NCBI RefSeq assembly: GCF_030316135.1
Contig: NZ_CP128185.1
Location: forward strand, 310,001-374,000
DNA from: Aliiglaciecola sp. LCG003
Lineage (GTDB): Bacteria; Pseudomonadota; Gammaproteobacteria; Enterobacterales; Alteromonadaceae
Direction of reading: 5' to 3'
DNA: 64,000 nt
Position numbers and translations under genes: made by a program. The notes below the pieces were generated by a model. The model did no database searches and was not told the origin of the DNA. It saw only the letters and a list, made by a program, of their open reading frames with translations. Positions 1 to 8,800 of the stretch are shown here, in pieces. Numbering within the stretch: position 1 is the stretch's first letter; every line of letters starts with the position of its first letter.

Positions 1-347
1 TTGATGCTAGCGCAAAAACAGCCGGGTTCAAGCGTGGCTTGGGCTGTCAGAATTGTAATCAAAAAGGCTATCGTGGGCGCGTCGGGGTATTTGAGTTATT
101 AGAAATGAGTGATGCCATGATGGATGCGCTAAAGGACTCAGATACCGTTGCCTTTAGCAAAGCCGCCGAGGCAAGTCCAAATTATGCCCCTTTAGCCAGC
201 CTAGCCTTAACCTATGCAAAGATGGGCATTACTACAGTAGAAGAAGTATTGAGGTTAGTGGAAATGGTGGCAGATAGCCGCGTAACCGAAGGCAAAGACA
301 ATCTACAATCAGTAGATGTCGAGGGTGTTTACGATGGCCCAGTTTAG
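1..347 (+). CDS. mshE: MshE, MSHA pilus assembly ATPase (C-terminal fragment)
   Basis: Only the last ~114 codons are in the window; the reading frame is already open at base 3 and the start lies upstream. The fragment holds the C-terminal part of a GspE/PilB-type secretion ATPase, including the tetracysteine-zone motif GCQNCNQKGYRGRVGVFE, which in this family precedes a helical tail (ELLEMSDAMMDAL). Family knowledge: MshE is the cytoplasmic hexameric extension ATPase that powers MSHA pilin assembly, and its N-terminal domain (not visible here) binds c-di-GMP in Vibrio. The stop codon overlaps the start of mshG, indicating translational coupling in the msh operon. Identity rests on the motif plus the perfect downstream order G-F-B-A-C-D-O-P-Q. 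Confidence 0.9.
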   Translation, partial: DASAKTAGFKRGLGCQNCNQKGYRGRVGVFELLEMSDAMMDALKDSDTVAFSKAAEASPNYAPLASLALTYAKMGITTVEEVLRLVEMVADSRVTEGKDNLQSVDVEGVYDGPV

Positions 348-1566
348 TTATACCGGGCGCAATGCAACGGGCGAGCTAACTAGTGGCTTCATTGAAGCGG
401 CGGATGCTTCGACGGCTGCGAAGACATTGCTGGGCCGAAATGTGACTCCGTTGGATATTGCTGAATCTGATAAAGACCAAATGAGTGTTAACAAAGACCA
501 GCAAATCAACTTTTTCACCCCTAGAGTCAGCCTAGAAGATCTGGTGATTTTTGCCCGACAAATGTATTCATTGAGTAAATCTGGTATCCCCATCTTGCGT
601 TCAATAAATGGGTTAGCCGAAACCACTAACTCCAAACGTATGGCAGCCGCACTGCGCGATGTGGGAGACCAATTAGAAAGAGGTCGTTCATTGTCATCGG
701 CGATGAACTTACACCCATATATTTTCAGCCAATTGTTTGTCTCTGTGGTGCACGTTGGTGAGAATACCGGTAAGTTGGACCAAGCCTTTTTACAACTTTC
801 TGATTATTTGGTTCGGGAGCAAGAAACCCGTAAACAGATAAAAGCCGCGACCCGTTACCCTATCTTTGTGGTGATAGCCTTGGTGGTCGCCATAGTGATC
901 ATGAATATTTGGGTTATCCCGGTTTTTGCTGATATGTTCCAAAAATTTGATGCCGAACTGCCCATCATGACGCGATTTTTGCTAGGTATGTCGGATTTGT
1001 TTGTAACTAAATGGCCCTTTATGTTGCTAGCGTTAATATTAGGGGCAATAGCTATCAGACGTTATCTCGCTACCGATGTGGGGCGCTATAAATGGGATCG
1101 CAGGAAAACGCGTTTGCCGATTATAGGCTCAATTTTGGAGCGCACCTTGTTAGGGCGTTTCGCCCGCAGTTTTTCGATGATGTTAACCTCTGGTGTGCCA
1201 TTGACTTCAGCTCTGACTTTGGTATCAGACGCCGTTGATAACCGCTTTATGGCGGAGCGCATTTTGACCATGCGCCGCAGTATCGAAAAAGGTGAAAGCC
1301 TCTCTCGGGTGGCCCATGCCAGCCAATTGTTCACTCCTTTGGTGATGCAAATGATCACTGTGGGTGAGGAAACTGGCCGGGTTGATGAGTTACTTGCAGA
1401 GGTCGCAGATTACTATGAACGTGAAGTAGACTATGATTTAAAAAGTTTAACTTCGAAAATAGAACCGATTTTAATTGTGATCGTTGCAGTAATGGTATTA
1501 ATCCTAGCACTGGGTATATTCACCCCGATGTGGGAAATGATGGGCGCTTACAAAGGCAATAATTGA
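334..1566 (+). CDS. mshG: MshG, inner-membrane platform protein of the MSHA pilus
   Basis: A 410-residue GspF/PilC-family polytopic protein. Two T2SF repeats are visible (about residues 70-190 and 270-395). Each ends in the helical segment carrying the VGENTGKLD and VGEETGRVD motifs typical of the family. Hydrophobic segments lie near residues 176-199, 227-241 and 376-402. Family knowledge: it is the inner-membrane platform on which the MshE ATPase acts to extrude pilin subunits. I chose the ATG at 334 because GAGGG sits 8 bases upstream and the protein then begins MAQFSYTGRN, as PilC-like proteins do; an in-frame ATG at 316 lacks this spacing. The start overlaps the end of mshE by 14 bases. 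Confidence 0.93.
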   Translation: MAQFSYTGRNATGELTSGFIEAADASTAAKTLLGRNVTPLDIAESDKDQMSVNKDQQINFFTPRVSLEDLVIFARQMYSLSKSGIPILRSINGLAETTNSKRMAAALRDVGDQLERGRSLSSAMNLHPYIFSQLFVSVVHVGENTGKLDQAFLQLSDYLVREQETRKQIKAATRYPIFVVIALVVAIVIMNIWVIPVFADMFQKFDAELPIMTRFLLGMSDLFVTKWPFMLLALILGAIAIRRYLATDVGRYKWDRRKTRLPIIGSILERTLLGRFARSFSMMLTSGVPLTSALTLVSDAVDNRFMAERILTMRRSIEKGESLSRVAHASQLFTPLVMQMITVGEETGRVDELLAEVADYYEREVDYDLKSLTSKIEPILIVIVAVMVLILALGIFTPMWEMMGAYKGNN

Positions 1567-1588
1567 TCTGAAAAGGTGTTAACAGACG

Positions 1589-2119
1589 GTGGATAAACAA
1601 CAAGCAGGGCAAGAAAGTACTAGTAAGCTTTTCAGTAACATAGTGACGTTAATGGTGTTTGTACTGTTAATGGGCAGTTTCATTTATTATTTTAATGATT
1701 CTGAAAAAGACATGAAGTACGTGACTATGGAAGGTTTACAGCAACGTTTTGCCCGCAGTGTTGAATTGGCGCATTGGCAATGGGTCGCTGAAGGCAGTCC
1801 TAACATGATAGTGTTAGTGCACTACAGCCCACGCCCGGGCTCTAAGGGGGAGCCCATCGAAAGTGGTCGTAGTCCACTGCAAATGAATACTGATGGTTTT
1901 CCTCGGGTTGAGGCAAGCTCTGAAGGGTGTGAAAAATTGTGGAAAGGTGTGTTGAATATCCCCCTGTCAGTTGATGGATTCAAAGTATTTGCGGAATACT
2001 TTTCGGATACTGGTCAGACTGAGCAATCAACACAGCAAATATGTAGATTCCGCTTATCTGTTGGTCCAAGATTTGATTATCAAATCACCAATGGCCGAGT
2101 GAGTAATGTGACGGGTTAG
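1589..2119 (+). CDS. mshF: MshF, MSHA biogenesis protein
   Basis: A 176-residue protein with one N-terminal membrane segment (about residues 13-33) and a soluble, presumably periplasmic, remainder with two cysteines. There is no enzymatic motif. It is called MshF from its position between mshG and mshB and from its size and single-TM architecture; the molecular role of MshF is poorly known. The start is a GTG at 1589, 22 bases after mshG; no better in-frame start is visible. It is co-directional with and close to its neighbours, so it is in the msh operon. Confidence 0.8.
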   Translation: MDKQQAGQESTSKLFSNIVTLMVFVLLMGSFIYYFNDSEKDMKYVTMEGLQQRFARSVELAHWQWVAEGSPNMIVLVHYSPRPGSKGEPIESGRSPLQMNTDGFPRVEASSEGCEKLWKGVLNIPLSVDGFKVFAEYFSDTGQTEQSTQQICRFRLSVGPRFDYQITNGRVSNVTG

Positions 2120-2196
2120 TTAAAATGGAACAGGTATTATTGGCAACAGCAGGTTTTACCAATACAGCGATTGAACAGAGTGATGGTGAATAAATT

Positions 2197-2790
2197 ATGA
2201 AAAATAGACAACAAGGTTTTACCCTGATTGAACTGGTTGTGGTAGTTATTGTGCTTGGTTTGTTAGCAGCCGTCGCTCTGCCACGTATGTTGGATATCAC
2301 TAAGGATGCAGAAGATGCTACCGTTGAAGGGGTTGCGGGTGGGTTTGCCACTGGCGTGAGTTTGGTCAGAGCGGCGTGGGAGCTGGAAGGTCGTGCCGAA
2401 GAAAATTTTGGCACCAATAGTACTTCGGTGATCATTGATGGCGTGCAAGTGGGTATAGACAAAGATACCGGTTATCCTACTGGACAACTCAGTAATGACA
2501 GTAGCAGTGAAGATGACAGCATCAATGATTTGGATTGCGAAAGCACCTTCAATTTAATTATGCAAAGTGCGCCGACTATTTCGTCTCAGTGGAATCAACG
2601 CCCCTTTGAAAAGTTTCGTTACTTTACCAATTCAAGTGAAGGTACGGGTTCAGGTGGCAATGATCTCTGTTATTACTATCTAACCCAAACCATAAAGAAT
2701 AGAACGGTAGAACCGACCAATCAGGATGTAGGCAATGGTTTTGTTTACGACCCTAGAATAGGTCAGGTCATAGTGTTTAGTAACAACTAA
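2197..2790 (+). CDS. mshB: MshB, MSHA minor pilin
   Basis: A 197-residue type IV prepilin with a short basic leader and the prepilin-peptidase site QQG/FTLIELVVVV, with Glu5 of the mature protein present, followed by the hydrophobic assembly helix. The downstream sequence (PRMLDITKDAEDATVEGVAGGFATG) is strikingly similar to that of MshA, the expected MshB/MshA relationship. Family knowledge: it is a minor pilin needed for MSHA assembly, processed by PilD and inserted in the inner membrane before incorporation. The C-terminal part has a cysteine pair-like arrangement (DLDCEST and NDLCYYY). It begins 77 bases after mshF; a 22-codon ORF in that gap is not credible as a gene. Confidence 0.88.
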   Translation: MKNRQQGFTLIELVVVVIVLGLLAAVALPRMLDITKDAEDATVEGVAGGFATGVSLVRAAWELEGRAEENFGTNSTSVIIDGVQVGIDKDTGYPTGQLSNDSSSEDDSINDLDCESTFNLIMQSAPTISSQWNQRPFEKFRYFTNSSEGTGSGGNDLCYYYLTQTIKNRTVEPTNQDVGNGFVYDPRIGQVIVFSNN

Positions 2791-2912
2791 ACAAGAAGCG
2801 GTTGGGCCTGATAGGTCTAACTAAATAGATTTTATAGTTAAAAATATTGCTTAACGGCTTAAGATAATTCAACTTATAGATATTATACAATTAGATAACT
2901 GAGGAAAGTAGC

Positions 2913-3443
2913 ATGCAACAACGAGGTTTTACATTAATCGAACTGATCATTGTCATTGTGATTCTGGGCATTTTAGCGGTAACCGCAGCGCCACGCTTCA
3001 TCGACTTAAGCAGTGATGCTAAGGCATCTACCCTTAAAGGCGTAAAAGCCGCGCTACAAGGCGGCGCCCAATTGGTTTATGCTAAATCATCTATTGCCGG
3101 TGAACAAACTAACGCCAATGCAGGTGATGATACCAGCAGAGTCACTATTGGTACTGTAGATGTCGATACCGACTTTGGTTATCCAGACGCTGATTCAATG
3201 AATGCAGCGATGCTAGCAGGTTGGGTACAACTTGATGTCAGCACAGATGGTGACTTTTCCTTTACTCCTGGTGCCGATCCTGTTTCTGCAACCAATCCAG
3301 CAGAAGGTACCTTTGCCATCTCTCCAGCTGGTGGCGCAGTTGATTTTACATCGGGAGCTACAACAGGCAGATGTTATGTGCTGTATGCCGATGCAACAGA
3401 TACTAGCGCCCCTGTTGTTACTGTAGTAGATGACGACTGTTAA
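2913..3443 (+). CDS. mshA: MshA, major MSHA pilin
   Basis: A 176-residue type IVa prepilin. The leader is only six residues, cleavage would be at [12 protein letters not shown], and Glu5 is present. The body ([34 protein letters not shown]) matches the MshA family pattern and the C-terminus has a two-cysteine loop (GRCYVLY ... DDDC). Family knowledge: it is the structural subunit of the mannose-sensitive haemagglutinin pilus used for surface attachment. A good ribosome-binding site (GAGGAAAG) precedes the ATG. The 122-base gap upstream, the largest inside this operon, could hold a separate promoter for the abundant major pilin, but I see no clear hexamers there. Confidence 0.92.
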   Translation: MQQRGFTLIELIIVIVILGILAVTAAPRFIDLSSDAKASTLKGVKAALQGGAQLVYAKSSIAGEQTNANAGDDTSRVTIGTVDVDTDFGYPDADSMNAAMLAGWVQLDVSTDGDFSFTPGADPVSATNPAEGTFAISPAGGAVDFTSGATTGRCYVLYADATDTSAPVVTVVDDDC

Positions 3444-3485
3444 GCAGACGAAACCATGTCACAACTGGTTTCATAATGAGTTACG

Positions 3486-4019
3486 GTGAGGAATTCTCTG
3501 CAAGCTAAGCATACACTTGGCTTCACACTAGTGGAGCTGATTGTGGTCATCTTGCTTTTAGGGATCCTTACTGTTTTAGTTGCACCACGTTTTCAATCCA
3601 AAGGAAGCGTGGTGGAATATACCTACCAATCACGATTAATTTCTGCGCTGCGTACCATGCAGCAACGTGCTATGAATGACACCCGCGCAGGCTATTGTTT
3701 CCAGGTCAACGTATTTACCGGCAGCAACTCTTCTTTTGGACCTCCAACATTAAATTATCGCACTGGCGGAGCAGCAGCAACCTGCGCCAATACCATAGAC
3801 AGTAGTGAAGCAGCTGATTACGTGACAGCGGACATTGATGAGTTCGTCAGTGATAAGGTCATTATTACCAGCGGTGCAGGCACCATAAACTTTAACAGCT
3901 TAGGCTGCCCGAACAATGGCGCGGGCTTTTGTAATAACCCGGTCAAAATTACCATTCAAGGGGTAAATACCCTGTCTGTTTGTGTTGAGTCCCAAGGGTA
4001 TATTCATGCATGTGACTAA
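3486..4019 (+). CDS. mshC: MshC, MSHA minor pilin
   Basis: A 177-residue prepilin-like protein. The leader is longer (12 residues) with cleavage at TLG/FTLVELIVVI; the assembly helix follows (LLLGILTVLVAPRFQ). The globular part has several cysteines (GYCFQV, ATCANT, LGCPNNGAGFCNN, LSVCVES). The start is the GTG at 3486, giving the leader MRNSLQAKHTLG. It is called MshC from position directly after mshA and the PRF motif after the helix; in Vibrio MshC is an essential minor pilin. Its 3' end overlaps mshD by 14 bases. Confidence 0.85.
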   Translation: MRNSLQAKHTLGFTLVELIVVILLLGILTVLVAPRFQSKGSVVEYTYQSRLISALRTMQQRAMNDTRAGYCFQVNVFTGSNSSFGPPTLNYRTGGAAATCANTIDSSEAADYVTADIDEFVSDKVIITSGAGTINFNSLGCPNNGAGFCNNPVKITIQGVNTLSVCVESQGYIHACD

Positions 4020-4623
4020 GCATCTCTATCGACTCGGTCAGTCTAAGGGGTTTACCTTAATCGAAATGGTCATAGGTATGCTGGTATTGGCTATTGTATT
4101 TGCCTTGATGACCAGTCTAATATTCCCTCAGGCCGGACGCAGTGTTGACCCTATCATGCAGGTGCGGGCCACTGAGTTAGCCAACTCGCTACTGCGTGAA
4201 ATAAGTGCCAAAGCTTTTGATGAAACCAGCACCACTGGAATTCGCTGCAACGATGACCTAAACCAAGATGGTGAATTTGACAGTGACGATAACGAAGCAG
4301 CTTGCACCGCCGCTGCTAATTTTGGCCCAGAGGGTGAGACCCGTAACGCTATTGAGTCGAACTTTGACGATGTGGATGATTACCACGGCCTCAGCCAAGG
4401 TCGGGGTCAAGATGATCCAATTATTCTTAACTCATTGGGTGAAAGCATCGAAATCGATGGTCAAAACCTTTATGCAGGATTTAACTTTCAAGTAACAGTG
4501 GTGTATGACGGCAATTTAGATGGTGTGACTGATTCTAACCAAAGCGCAAAACTTATAACGGTGACAGTGGGCACTCCCAGTTTAGAGACGTTAGTATTCT
4601 CCACATACCGGAGCAATTACTAA
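4006..4623 (+). CDS. mshD: MshD, MSHA minor pilin
   Basis: A 205-residue prepilin-like protein with cleavage at SKG/FTLIEMVIGM and the conserved Glu5. The following region (FPQAGRSVDPIMQVRATELANSLLREISAKAFDE) is characteristic of MshD. I place the start at ATG 4006 (MHVTKHLYRLGQSKG); an upstream alternative TTG at 3982 would give an unusually long leader. An acidic stretch rich in Asp and Asn (NDDLNQDGEFDSDDNEAAC) suggests a possible calcium-binding loop. This is my inference from DxDG-like spacing. Confidence 0.86.
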   Translation: MHVTKHLYRLGQSKGFTLIEMVIGMLVLAIVFALMTSLIFPQAGRSVDPIMQVRATELANSLLREISAKAFDETSTTGIRCNDDLNQDGEFDSDDNEAACTAAANFGPEGETRNAIESNFDDVDDYHGLSQGRGQDDPIILNSLGESIEIDGQNLYAGFNFQVTVVYDGNLDGVTDSNQSAKLITVTVGTPSLETLVFSTYRSNY

Positions 4624-5444
4624 TGCTTCGCACTAGGCAAGAGGGTTTTACCCTCATCGAGCTCATTGCTGTGATAGTGGTGTTAGCTGTGCTGTCGGTT
4701 GGTATTGCTGGCTTTATTCGTACCGGTACGGATATTTATGTGGATGTAGCTGAGCGCGATCAAGTGCTTAGCGAAGGACGTTTTGTGGTGCAAAGGCTCA
4801 ATCGAGAAATTCGTAATGCGCTGCCCAATAGTTTGCGAGTAAGCAGTAACGCCAGCGTACAATGTTTAGAATTTGTGCCCGTGCTGTTTAGCAGTTACTA
4901 CTTTGATATTCCTGTGGCTCCCGAGCCGCAAACTGATCAAATAAAAGTCATTAAATCTGAGCAAAACACCTCGAAGTATAACTTTCAGAGTCACCATTCT
5001 ATTATTGTGTACCCTACCTCTAATGCTGATGTGTATGGCTCGACGGGTCGTCGTCATCTCATTAAACAAGCGCCGGTACTAGACCCTGCAGATGACAAAA
5101 AGCTGTTAATCACCCTATCAGAACCGGTTCATTTTGTTGCAGACTCACCCAGTTCAAGGGCCTATGCCATTGGCGGACCGGTGAGCTATTGTGCATCGGA
5201 AAGCAAAGTATGGCGATTTGCAGATTATGCCTTTACCAGCAATCAACAACTGGATTTAACCAATGGCGTGCTAATGGCCGAAAACCTAGTAAATAGCATA
5301 TCCGGCGGGGAACAAGACAAGCCCTTTCGTATAGCAGAGGCGACCTTAAGTCGAAATGCATTTGTTTTGACCTTGCTAAGGTTTGAATTGAATCAAGAGC
5401 AGGTGGTTTTCAACAACGAGGTACATATTCCTAATGCGCCTTAA
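4623..5444 (+). CDS. mshO: MshO, MSHA minor pilin (PilW-like)
   Basis: A 273-residue prepilin-like protein: leader MLRTRQEG, cleavage before FTLIELIAVIVVLAVLSVGIAGF, then RTGTDIYVDVAERDQVLSEGRFVVQRLNREIRNALPNS as in PilW/MshO proteins. The start ATG shares a base with the mshD stop (TAATG), so translation is coupled. It is longer than the other minor pilins, as expected for the GspJ/PilW class that forms part of the pilus tip complex (family knowledge). Confidence 0.88.
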   Translation: MLRTRQEGFTLIELIAVIVVLAVLSVGIAGFIRTGTDIYVDVAERDQVLSEGRFVVQRLNREIRNALPNSLRVSSNASVQCLEFVPVLFSSYYFDIPVAPEPQTDQIKVIKSEQNTSKYNFQSHHSIIVYPTSNADVYGSTGRRHLIKQAPVLDPADDKKLLITLSEPVHFVADSPSSRAYAIGGPVSYCASESKVWRFADYAFTSNQQLDLTNGVLMAENLVNSISGGEQDKPFRIAEATLSRNAFVLTLLRFELNQEQVVFNNEVHIPNAP

Positions 5445-5856
5445 TCTATCTTTGCAAAAACAATCAGGCAGTATGCTGGTGATTGCTTTATTCGTTATCG
5501 TTGTAATGGCTGTGCTGGGGATAACAATGATCCGGCTGTTGAGCTCATCCGCAGATGCAATGATCCATGAGGTATATGGGGTACGCGCTATGCAGGCAGC
5601 CCAATCTTCTTTGGAGTTGACTATCAAAAATGCCTTTCCGTTGACTCAGGATGGCACGCCTATTTGTCGCACCACCACCAAGGTATTCCAAAATGTTAAA
5701 GGGTTGGAGAAATGCATCACTATAGCTAGTTGCACTAAGGTTTCAGGTTTTATTGATTCGGACGTAGAGCAATATAACTTTAAAAGCCTAGGTGTTTGTA
5801 CGGCGGGTAAAGTCACCGCTAGTCGCACCGTCGCCGTTGATGGCATTGTGGAGTAG
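5434..5856 (+). CDS. mshP: MshP, MSHA minor pilin-like protein (PilX/GspK class)
   Basis: A 140-residue protein whose N-terminus (MRLNLSLQKQSG, then SMLVIALFVIVVMAVLGITMI) looks like a divergent prepilin: Gly before the hydrophobic helix is kept but the canonical Phe1 and Glu5 are not, as seen in PilX/GspK-like pseudopilins. Four cysteines occur in the soluble part. It overlaps mshO by 11 bases and lies two bases before mshQ. Function in MSHA biogenesis is inferred from operon position and architecture. Confidence 0.83.
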   Translation: MRLNLSLQKQSGSMLVIALFVIVVMAVLGITMIRLLSSSADAMIHEVYGVRAMQAAQSSLELTIKNAFPLTQDGTPICRTTTKVFQNVKGLEKCITIASCTKVSGFIDSDVEQYNFKSLGVCTAGKVTASRTVAVDGIVE

Positions 5857-5858
5857 CT

Positions 5859-8800
5859 ATGCGTATTTTCATTTTGTTCTGTGTTATTTTATGCTCTCTG
5901 CCAAGTGTTGCCGCTCAGTGCGACGCGGTATTTCCGAATGTGATTCAAAGCCACGCCAATGAAGGTAGACTCACTTTAGCTAACCGTAGCACTGTGAATG
6001 ATGCGCCGTCAGCGATATTACCTTTTACGTCGGGCAGTATGCATAACAATAGCCGTTGTGGCAGTGTCGCCTGCTCAGTAAGTGGCGTTGCATCTGCAGC
6101 CCTTGACATTAACAGCGAGTTTCCAGGCTTTTCAGGCACAAACGGTCAAGCAAATGGTGCTGTGATAGGCCAAGGTAATCTTAATACTAATGTGTTCAAT
6201 CAAATCAACGTAGGCTCAGGCTCTAACAGCTTTTCAGACAATTATTCTGCTTATTATATTAACAACTTAAATATCTCTGCCGGCGCCACTCTCAATTTTA
6301 AACCTGGGGTGTATTGGATAAAAAACCTATCACTTTTGTCATCTAACCAGCGAAATGATATAGCAATTAATGTGGTTGGCTCAGGCACTGTGTATCTCTA
6401 CGCCGATAACGTGATAGTTGAAAATAACCGTAGCATAAATGGTTTAAGTAACTCAGCAGCGCTGAATTTAGGTAGCTATCGCAACATTACCTTTGAGCGA
6501 GATTCCCAAGGTGAAGGGATGATATATGCGCTAGGTGATGTCACACTTGAAAACGGCGCGAAATTCAGTGGAGTTATTTCAGCTAAAAATGTCACTTTAA
6601 ACAACGCTGCCAGTGTAAATTATATCGATGACTTGTTTGACCAATATGATTTTTCAGACACCTGTAGTAATGATACCGCGCCGAGTTTACGGGCTTTTTA
6701 TCAATTTAATCAAACAGGCTGGAGCGGCACCGGCGCTGTGCCGGATAGCTCAGGTAACGGTTTCAACGGTAATGCATTAGGCGGTGCGGTACCTCTTTCT
6801 TATTCGGCTGGAAGTTGCAAGGTGTTGGATATTCCCGGCAATATCAGCTCATCGGTCACCGATGCAATAGATGCTGGCATTGATTTGAACGATGTGGGCA
6901 ATCAGGGCAGTATCTCGTTTTGGTATAGAAGTGACCAAAGCTGGGCCGACAATACCGCGCGTCAGCTCATTGATGCCTCGAATCAAGCCCCGTCACCGGA
7001 TAAATATTTTTATATGTCTTTGAAATCCGGCGCGTTAACCTTTGCCGTTGAAGATTCCCAAGATACCGATATTTCGGTGACCCGCAGTGATCTTAACTAT
7101 GCAGCTAACCAGTGGGTGCATATTACAGCCGTCTGGGATCTACCAAATAATTTGCTGCAACTTTACGTGCTGCGCGATGGCAGTGGCACCGTTAGTAGTG
7201 TTTCAAATCCGTCTTTGCAGGATCAACTCGGTGATATGGATACCCTGTACATTGGCGATAGTCGCAGTAATTACTTTGTTAATGATGGAAGCGGCAACTC
7301 TGCCAACGGCCAATTTGAAGATCTACGTATGCATAATTATGTGCTGAGCCAAAATGAGGTTCAGGACTTTGCAGGCAGTGAGCCTTCCTGTGATGATCTT
7401 GATCCTCAGTTGGTAGCCCATTGGCCCATGAACATGTGCTCACTCAATGGTGATGCCAATGAAGTGATCGATGTGATTGCCGGTGCCAACGGCACTGCCA
7501 TCGATGGAGCTAACATTTCACAAGGCGGTAAGTTGTGTCAATCCAGTGAATACGCAGGTGAGGGAGAACACATTAATATCCCTCACAACAGCGCCTTTGC
7601 CATGGATGACGGTAGTCTTTCAATGTGGTTTCAAGTTGATGATCTAAGTCATCAAAATGATTCAACCCGAGATGCACTGGTACTTTTCTCCAAAGACTCT
7701 TCTGGCACCAACGATGGCGGCGACCATCTGACCATATATGTTAGCCAAAACGGCAGTATCAATGCGCTGCACCAATCTAATCGTTCCAGTTTCTATGCTT
7801 TTTCCGGCGCTAACGTGGTCAAAGAAAAGCAGTGGCACCATTTGGTTTATACCTTTGGCCAGCAGGGCATGAAGGTATATTTGGATAAAGTCCAAGTGGC
7901 GAGGAAAAATTACAGAGGTGGCTTGTCTGGTAACCCTGAGCCAATAATATTGGGTTCGGGGGCTTGGCGTACCGGTGACAATATTTCAGAGCCTGAAAAA
8001 TTAACCGATCATTTCATTGGGAAAATAGATGACGTCAGGCTCTATCAGGGACAATTAGACCAAGCTCAGGTGAATAATCTATTTGATGAACAAGAAGTGG
8101 ATTGTGTTGCCTGTCCAAGCAATGACGTGCTGGAGGCACATTGGCCCTTGGACGTTTGTAGCTTAAGTGGTGCCAGCGACGAGTTGGTTGATGTAATTAA
8201 TGGCTATAACGGTGCGGCTGTGGATGGTGGCAATATTTCACAAAATGGTAAATTTTGCCAATCGGGCGACTTTAACGGACAAGGCGAACATTTCAATATA
8301 CCCAGTGTGAGCGCATTTGAGACCGATGAAGGGGCTTTATCATTCTGGTTTAATTCTGTCAATTTAGGTCACACTTATCTTCCAGATCAAGGGGGCCAGA
8401 CATTATTCTCCAGAGACTCCAATGGTTTTGATAATGGTGGTCATTTAACCCTCAGGATACAAGCAACCGGACGCATTGCGGTGCGTCATCAAGATACGCG
8501 AACCAACCATGAAATTGAAACCGGTGAAATACTTTCTGCCAATAACTGGTACCACCTAGCATACACTTGGGGGGCTAATGGCATGCGTTTGTATATTAAC
8601 GGCGAGTTAGTGGGCCAGAACCGCAGTTACATTCAAGGTACCCGAGGTAATACAGAGCCGTTAATTTTTGGCGCTAATGCTGCGCGCAGCGGCAACAATA
8701 GCTCAGAGCCAGATGATCTGCGTGACTTCTTCAAAGGCCAAATCGACGAGATTAAGTTCTTTAGTAATCAAATCGATACGGTGAGTGTCACTGAGCTTTT

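Noticed and set aside
2125-2193. 22-codon ORF between mshF and mshB
   Set aside because: Too short, no ribosome site, and no recognised small Msh gene at this position.
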